Source of the DNA: Patescibacteria group bacterium
GTDB taxonomy: Bacteria > Patescibacteriota > Microgenomatia > UBA12405
Direction of reading: 5' to 3'
Length of the DNA stretch: 11,859 bases
NCBI GenBank assembly: GCA_018901355.1
Contig: JAHIEZ010000074.1
Location: 1-11,859 of the forward strand
Made by a program: the position numbers and the translations under genes. Shown here piece by piece: positions 7,522 through 11,859 of the stretch. Each line of letters opens with the position of its first letter. The first letter of the stretch is position 1. The notes under the pieces were generated by a model. That model saw only the letters and a program-made list of their open reading frames with translations. It was not told the origin of the DNA and did not search any database.

Positions 7522-9219
7522 ATGAAACCCAAAATATTGACTCTAGGCATTATCATCTTATTTTCTCTGACAATTCGTTTAATTTTTCTAAACATTATTC
7601 CGGTCGGTATCAACAACGACGAGCTTCATTTTGTTTTAAACGCCAAATCTATTTTTTACGGTTTTACTAATATTGAAGCTAAAATTAACCCTTTTAAGCT
7701 GGCAGAAATTTCCAGTTTAATTTTTGCTCCCATCCTTGGCCCCTTGCCTAACAATTTATTTACCGCCCGTCTACCATATGCCCTTATTGGTTCTCTTTCT
7801 GTTGTCTTAGTCTATTTAATCACTCTCAGGCTTAGTAAAAATTCTACTCTGGCCCTAATCTCCGCCCTGGTTATTTCCCTCAATCCCTGGAGTATCTATG
7901 TCAGCCGAACTTCTTTTGACCCCCCCATTGCCGTCTTCTTTTTTCTTTTAACCATATATTTACTCAGTTTATCAAAACCAAAATATCTCCTCTTGTCAAT
8001 TGCCCCCGGCCTTTTAGCTTTTCATTCGTATATCGCCACTAAGGTTATTTTCTTTCCTATTATCGCCATTAGCTCATTTTTTTTATGGCAATTTAATCAT
8101 CAAAAAAACAAACTTATTTACTTAATAGTCGTTGTTTCCGCTCTTTTAGTTACCCTGAATTTTATTCTTGGTCTGTCAAACCAACCGGTCGGCCACAGAA
8201 TAAATGAGATTCAAACCCCAAATTCGTTGGAAATCAGAGATCAGGTCAACCTTGAAAGACGTCAATCCCTCCAAGTCCCGATTATTATGGAAATGTTTAC
8301 CAACAAATATACTGTTTACCTTAAAAATTTTACTCAAAAATACCTTTATAATTTTTCTACCGACATTCTCTTCCTCCACGGTGATCCTGCTTTTACCGGT
8401 TCCTTATGGCAACATGGTTATTTTTACTACCTTGACGCTCTGCTTATCTTATTTGGCCTGCTTTATCTCTACAAAACATATCCAAAAATTTTATCTCTCC
8501 TGTCTTGTCTCATTCTTCTTTCCCCAATTCCCGAAGCCATTCGCTCTGACACCATTCCTTCCTATGTTTTTCATTCCTCATTCCAATTTCCCTTACTTTG
8601 CATCATTATCGCCGCCGGAATCTTATTTCTCTGGCAAAAGTTTCCTTACAAATTAATCCAATTTTCTTTCCTCTTACTATATCTTTTGTCTTTTATAAAC
8701 TTTGTCGATATTTACTTTTTCAAAGCCCCTATCTATCAACCCGAATCATTTGTTTTTAGTCATCACCTTCTTGCAAAATACCTCCAATTGGAAACCGACA
8801 AAAACAAAGAGATTTATGTTCTGAGCCAAGAACCGGAGCTCCTATTTCGTTCTTATCTTTTTTACACCAATTATTATCAAAAAGACAAATTTGAATCAAT
8901 TAAAAATATTTATGCCAAGGCCACTGACAATATCACCTTCAACCACATTCATTTTATAAACCACCACCAATATCTTCCTTCCGGAGACAATTTTACCCTG
9001 ATTTACAACTCAATTCACTTTGATTTTCAAAAGGACAACCCCACTTTTTATATCAGCAATCCCGCCGATGCCGGCAACATCTACACCATCAATCGGGGTT
9101 CAACTTGTCAAAATTCAATCTTGTCTACCTACCCCAACAACATTAGATTAAAAGACCTTAATTTAGATAAAATAAATGAAAATGATTTCTGTCAAAAGTA
9201 CATCACCATAAAACCATGA
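7522..9219 (+). CDS. GT-C membrane glycosyltransferase, PMT-like (paralogue B)
   Basis: Polytopic membrane protein of 565 residues in the same family as the genes at 908-2584 and 9216-10853. The first outer loop has IPVGINNDELHF with the acidic pair D33-E34. TARLPYALIGS (81-91), SLNPWSIYVSR (119-129) and LSPIPEA match the paralogues. DILFLHGDP, followed by a Tyr-rich helix, matches the SSDFLFLKGD segment of the next gene. The SFGDFR motif of the other two is missing: the equivalent stretch reads KINPFKLAEISS (54-65). Residues from about 405 to the end form a soluble domain containing RSYLFYTNYY, the aromatic F/Y-rich motif also present in the next gene (FFLYYHPY). The ATG follows a TATAAAAT box closely and no Shine-Dalgarno site is seen. 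The stop overlaps the next start (ATGA, 9216-9219), so the two are probably translationally coupled. Predicted donor is a polyprenyl-phosphate sugar; identity unknown. Confidence 0.85.
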   Translation: MKPKILTLGIIILFSLTIRLIFLNIIPVGINNDELHFVLNAKSIFYGFTNIEAKINPFKLAEISSLIFAPILGPLPNNLFTARLPYALIGSLSVVLVYLITLRLSKNSTLALISALVISLNPWSIYVSRTSFDPPIAVFFFLLTIYLLSLSKPKYLLLSIAPGLLAFHSYIATKVIFFPIIAISSFFLWQFNHQKNKLIYLIVVVSALLVTLNFILGLSNQPVGHRINEIQTPNSLEIRDQVNLERRQSLQVPIIMEMFTNKYTVYLKNFTQKYLYNFSTDILFLHGDPAFTGSLWQHGYFYYLDALLILFGLLYLYKTYPKILSLLSCLILLSPIPEAIRSDTIPSYVFHSSFQFPLLCIIIAAGILFLWQKFPYKLIQFSFLLLYLLSFINFVDIYFFKAPIYQPESFVFSHHLLAKYLQLETDKNKEIYVLSQEPELLFRSYLFYTNYYQKDKFESIKNIYAKATDNITFNHIHFINHHQYLPSGDNFTLIYNSIHFDFQKDNPTFYISNPADAGNIYTINRGSTCQNSILSTYPNNIRLKDLNLDKINENDFCQKYITIKP

Positions 9220-10853
9220 AAAGAAAACATGTTTTTTTAACTCTCATCCTCCTTTTTACCGCTTTTATCCGTCTCTACAAAATAACCACTCTTCCTCCGG
9301 CCCTTTTTTACGACGAAATCGATGCCGGCTACCAAGCCATGATTTTTAATCAAAATCAAACAGATTATTATGGCACCAAGTTTCCTTTTCACTTTCACTC
9401 CTTTGGTGATTTTCGCACCCCACTTCAAATTTATTCTGTCGCTCTATTTCAAAAACTAAATCTCGATCCTGATCTGGCAGTTCGCCTCCCTTCCGCCATC
9501 TATGGCATTCTCTCCGTCTTCGTTTTATATCTGATTACTCAGTCGCTTGTCCCTGTTTTTTTGTTAGCCATTTCTCCTTGGGCCATTCACTATAGCCGCA
9601 TTGGATTTGAAGTTTCCGGTATGCTTCTTTTTATTTTCTTGGGTATATACTTCTGGCAAAAATTCCTTCAAAACAAAAAAACAAAAAATCTATATCTTAC
9701 CGCCTTTTTCTTCTGTCTTTCACCCTATTTTTATAGTACCGCCAAACTATTTATTATTATCATCGCTCTACTTTTAGCTCTTATTTGGCAAAAATCTATT
9801 TTAAAGTTTGGCTTAAAAAAATTAATTTTACCTCTTCTTTTTGCCATTTTACTTCTATCTCCACTAGCCCTGGACACTATCAAAGGCAATGCCGGTTATC
9901 GTTTTTCTTATATCAGTATTTTTACCATGCCTCATCGGGAACAAATTGTCGACACTCTCCGTTATCAAGATGCCTCCACCGACCACCAGAATCAAATCGG
10001 TCTTTCCACTTCCCTTTCATCCCGCCTTTTTCACAATAAATATCAACTGGTAGTTCAAAGATTTATTTCCAATTACGTCAGTTCTTTTTCCTCCGATTTT
10101 TTATTTCTAAAAGGGGACAACAATGTTCGTCACGGCTTTGGCAATCATGGTTTATTGTATTTACTTGACTTCGTCTTTATTTTGATGGGTTTATTTTCAT
10201 ATTTTTCTACCAAGCCAAAAAGAAAACTCTCCACTCTCTTTTTTTGGCTCTTGGTTTTTTCTCCCATTCCCTATGCCCTCACCCGCGATTCAGATTTTAC
10301 TCATGCCACCAGACTGATTTTAATGCTTCCTTCAATTATTTATTTTTCCTATTTAGGCGTTAAATTTATTCAATCAAAATCTCCCCTGGCAGTCATTCCC
10401 GTTTTTATTTTATATTTTTTGTCTTTTTTAAATTTCTGGCACTATTATTATTATCATTATCCCCAAGAATCAGCTCGTGCCTGGAATACCGGCATGAAAG
10501 AAGCTGTTTTAGCCACCAATGATTATCCCAAAAATGCTTTTATTTTCTCTGATGACTATATTTCCTTTGTTTCCTTTTTCCTTTATTATCATCCCTACCA
10601 ACTAAATCCGGGGGACTCTTTAGAAAATCATTTAAAACCAATTAGCAACGATTCATTTTCCGGACAAGTTATCGATGATAAATACTATTTTGGACACGTA
10701 AATTGGCGGGATCTTTCAGATTTCCCCCCAAACAGTCTCTACGTTCTTCCTGCTTCTGAGTATAACGTTCCCAATTTCCCCACTTATCCGATTGTCAAAG
10801 AAATTAACAAAAAATACGAAAACCAAGAAAGTTTTTATCTGATAGAAAAATAA
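9216..10853 (+). CDS. GT-C membrane glycosyltransferase, PMT-like (paralogue C)
   Basis: Polytopic membrane protein of 545 residues, predicted to add a sugar from a polyprenyl-phosphate carrier on the outer membrane face. Motifs in order: LPPALFYDEIDAGYQ with D33-E34 in the first outer loop, HSFGDFRTP (61-69), AVRLPSAIYG (88-97), ISPWAIHYSR (119-128), SSDFLFLKGD (292-301) followed by RHGFGNHGLLYLLD, then FSPIPYALTRDSD (348-360). A Tyr/His run HYYYYHY (409-415) closes the last helix and a soluble domain (about 416-545) follows. The SFGDFR motif makes it closer to paralogue A (minus strand) than to the adjacent B in this loop. The interval between RLP and SPW is eight to nine residues shorter than in A and B, removing most of one inter-helix loop. 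The start overlaps the upstream stop by four bases; its TAA shares one base with the next ATG. Confidence 0.86.
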   Translation: MKRKHVFLTLILLFTAFIRLYKITTLPPALFYDEIDAGYQAMIFNQNQTDYYGTKFPFHFHSFGDFRTPLQIYSVALFQKLNLDPDLAVRLPSAIYGILSVFVLYLITQSLVPVFLLAISPWAIHYSRIGFEVSGMLLFIFLGIYFWQKFLQNKKTKNLYLTAFFFCLSPYFYSTAKLFIIIIALLLALIWQKSILKFGLKKLILPLLFAILLLSPLALDTIKGNAGYRFSYISIFTMPHREQIVDTLRYQDASTDHQNQIGLSTSLSSRLFHNKYQLVVQRFISNYVSSFSSDFLFLKGDNNVRHGFGNHGLLYLLDFVFILMGLFSYFSTKPKRKLSTLFFWLLVFSPIPYALTRDSDFTHATRLILMLPSIIYFSYLGVKFIQSKSPLAVIPVFILYFLSFLNFWHYYYYHYPQESARAWNTGMKEAVLATNDYPKNAFIFSDDYISFVSFFLYYHPYQLNPGDSLENHLKPISNDSFSGQVIDDKYYFGHVNWRDLSDFPPNSLYVLPASEYNVPNFPTYPIVKEINKKYENQESFYLIEK

Positions 10854-11859
10854 TGAAAACAAAAAATAAAAAGTACTTACTTCTTGTTTTACTTGTCTCT
10901 CTTTTAACCTGCGCCCGGCTTTTTCGCCCGGGTTACTTTTCCATGCAGGATGATATTCACGTTCTTCGTTTACAACAATTTGATCAATGTTTAAAAGACG
11001 GCCAAATTCCCTGTCGTTACACTGCCAGTGGGGGATTGGGTTATGGATGCCCCCTATACAACTATTATTCTCCCTTGCCCTATTTTGTTGCCGAGATCTT
11101 CCACTTGGTCGGTTTTAGCCTCATAAATAGCCTCAAGATACTTTTTATTCTCGGTCATCTTCTTACCGGCATTTCTATGTTTCTCTTTGCCTCCCTCTAT
11201 TGGGGCAACTTAGGAGGACTGCTTTCATCCGCTCTTTTTCTCTTTGCCCCCTATCGGGCCATTGATGGTTACGTCCGGGGTGCTTTGGCAGAATTTTTAG
11301 GCATCTCACTTCTACCCCTAATCTTTTATTATTTAACTCAGAAAAAAACCAAAACCTGTATCATTGCTATTTCTGCCCTTCTCCTGACTCACAATTTAAC
11401 CAGTCTGGTCACATTACCCCTAATCGCTATCTATGTTTTTCTTACCAACAAATACAAAATTAAATCACTCTTCTTTTTAGTCGTTCCTTTTTTTCTCTCG
11501 GCCTTTTTTCTTCTTCCGGCTATTTTTGAAAAAAATCTGGTTACTCTACCTACCATGACTCAGGGCTATTTTGATTATCGTGCCCACTTCACTACTCTAA
11601 AGCAGTTATTTTTAGATCGTAGTTGGGGTTTTGGTGCTTCTCTCTGGGGCCCCGTTGACGATATGTCTTTTCAGGTTGGTTTACCTTTATGGCCCCTAGC
11701 TCTACTTAGTTTGTTTTTTATCTACAAGCAAAAAAAAGCAAAAAATAAAATTATTCTCGGTCTTTTCTCGGTTACTGCCATTTTTGCTCTTTTTTTAACT
11801 CACAACAAATCTACTTTTATCTGGACCCACTTACCTTTTATGGCCTATTTTCAATTCCC
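10853..11859 (+). CDS. Polytopic membrane protein of the 'PTPS_related' (PF10131-like) family, 3' partial
   Basis: The frame opens at an ATG that shares one base with the preceding stop (TAATG, 10851-10855) and is still open at the right edge, giving 335 complete codons without a stop. The N-terminal helix is followed by FSMQDDIHVLRL (29-40), an acidic pair in the first outer loop as in GT-C enzymes. Then come LGYGCPLYNYYSPLPY (62-77), FAPYRAIDGYVRGALAEFLG (131-150) and LLTHNLTSL (177-185). The YxRGAxAEF and HNL motifs are those of bacterial membrane proteins carrying the label '6-pyruvoyl-tetrahydropterin synthase related'. Despite that label nothing here suggests pterin chemistry. The topology and the neighbours fit a YfhO/GT-C-like transferase, which is inference. 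It is the third gene of the coupled plus-strand run from 7522. The missing C-terminus could hold a further soluble domain. Confidence 0.8.
   Translation, partial: MKTKNKKYLLLVLLVSLLTCARLFRPGYFSMQDDIHVLRLQQFDQCLKDGQIPCRYTASGGLGYGCPLYNYYSPLPYFVAEIFHLVGFSLINSLKILFILGHLLTGISMFLFASLYWGNLGGLLSSALFLFAPYRAIDGYVRGALAEFLGISLLPLIFYYLTQKKTKTCIIAISALLLTHNLTSLVTLPLIAIYVFLTNKYKIKSLFFLVVPFFLSAFFLLPAIFEKNLVTLPTMTQGYFDYRAHFTTLKQLFLDRSWGFGASLWGPVDDMSFQVGLPLWPLALLSLFFIYKQKKAKNKIILGLFSVTAIFALFLTHNKSTFIWTHLPFMAYFQF

Noticed and set aside
8204..8656. Open frame of 150 codons in another frame of the same strand
   Set aside because: It lies wholly inside the PMT-like gene at 7522-9219, whose motifs and paralogues support the main frame; it is a shadow of that gene.
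9217..9219. Possible reassignment of TGA (as in some Patescibacteria lineages)
   Set aside because: All reading frames are intact with TGA as stop, none has an internal TGA, and the TGA at 9217-9219 forms a normal ATGA coupling with the next gene; reading through would add only a few codons.
1..11859. tRNA, rRNA, CRISPR, insertion sequence or terminal repeats
   Set aside because: Coding sequence covers nearly the whole window; no repeat arrays, transposase motifs or RNA-like secondary structure were seen in the few gaps, all shorter than 30 bp.

Overview
The window is A+T-rich, bacterial and extremely gene-dense. Ten genes (two cut by the window edges) fill 11.86 kb, and the longest stretch without a gene is under 30 bp. 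Gene density, absence of clear Shine-Dalgarno sites, overlapping genes and a large set of divergent polytopic membrane glycosyltransferases suggest a Candidate Phyla Radiation / Patescibacteria genome, perhaps Microgenomates-like. This assignment is inference from style; no marker gene is present. All reading frames close with the standard code. No RNA gene, mobile element, CRISPR array or clear terminator was seen.

Layout. Positions 2-952 (+) hold the tail of an unrecognised gene followed directly by a soluble GT2 (rhamnosyltransferase-like) glycosyltransferase. Positions 908-4458 (-) are a three-gene unit: a small membrane-anchored protein (4458-3991), then two GT-C membrane glycosyltransferases (4004-2589 and 2584-908). 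Positions 4478-5779 (+) and 7492-5699 (-) are two Gpi18-like GT-C enzymes facing each other tail to tail, with an 81-bp overlap. Positions 7522-11859 (+) are a tightly coupled run of two PMT-like GT-C enzymes and a third polytopic protein of the 'PTPS_related' (PF10131-like) membrane family, which runs off the window.

Working together. The theme is assembly of surface glycans or glycosylation of exported material. The GT2 enzyme would use nucleotide sugars on the cytoplasmic face. The GT-C proteins would use polyprenyl-phosphate-linked sugars on the outer face of the membrane, each probably adding one sugar. Three of them (908-2584, 7522-9219, 9216-10853) are clear paralogues, built as a membrane domain plus a soluble C-terminal domain. 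No sugar-nucleotide synthesis gene, flippase, oligosaccharyltransferase or polyprenyl-phosphate-sugar synthase is visible, so donor and acceptor are unknown.

Most notable beyond the gene list: both tail-to-tail overlaps are codon-aligned, so a Trp-rich membrane helix lies opposite a His/Pro-rich tail. The two divergent junctions share a TAGTATA box at identical spacing from the minus-strand ATG, suggesting leaderless mRNAs. A strand-wide excess of C over G appears to have shifted the amino-acid make-up of plus-strand versus minus-strand paralogues.
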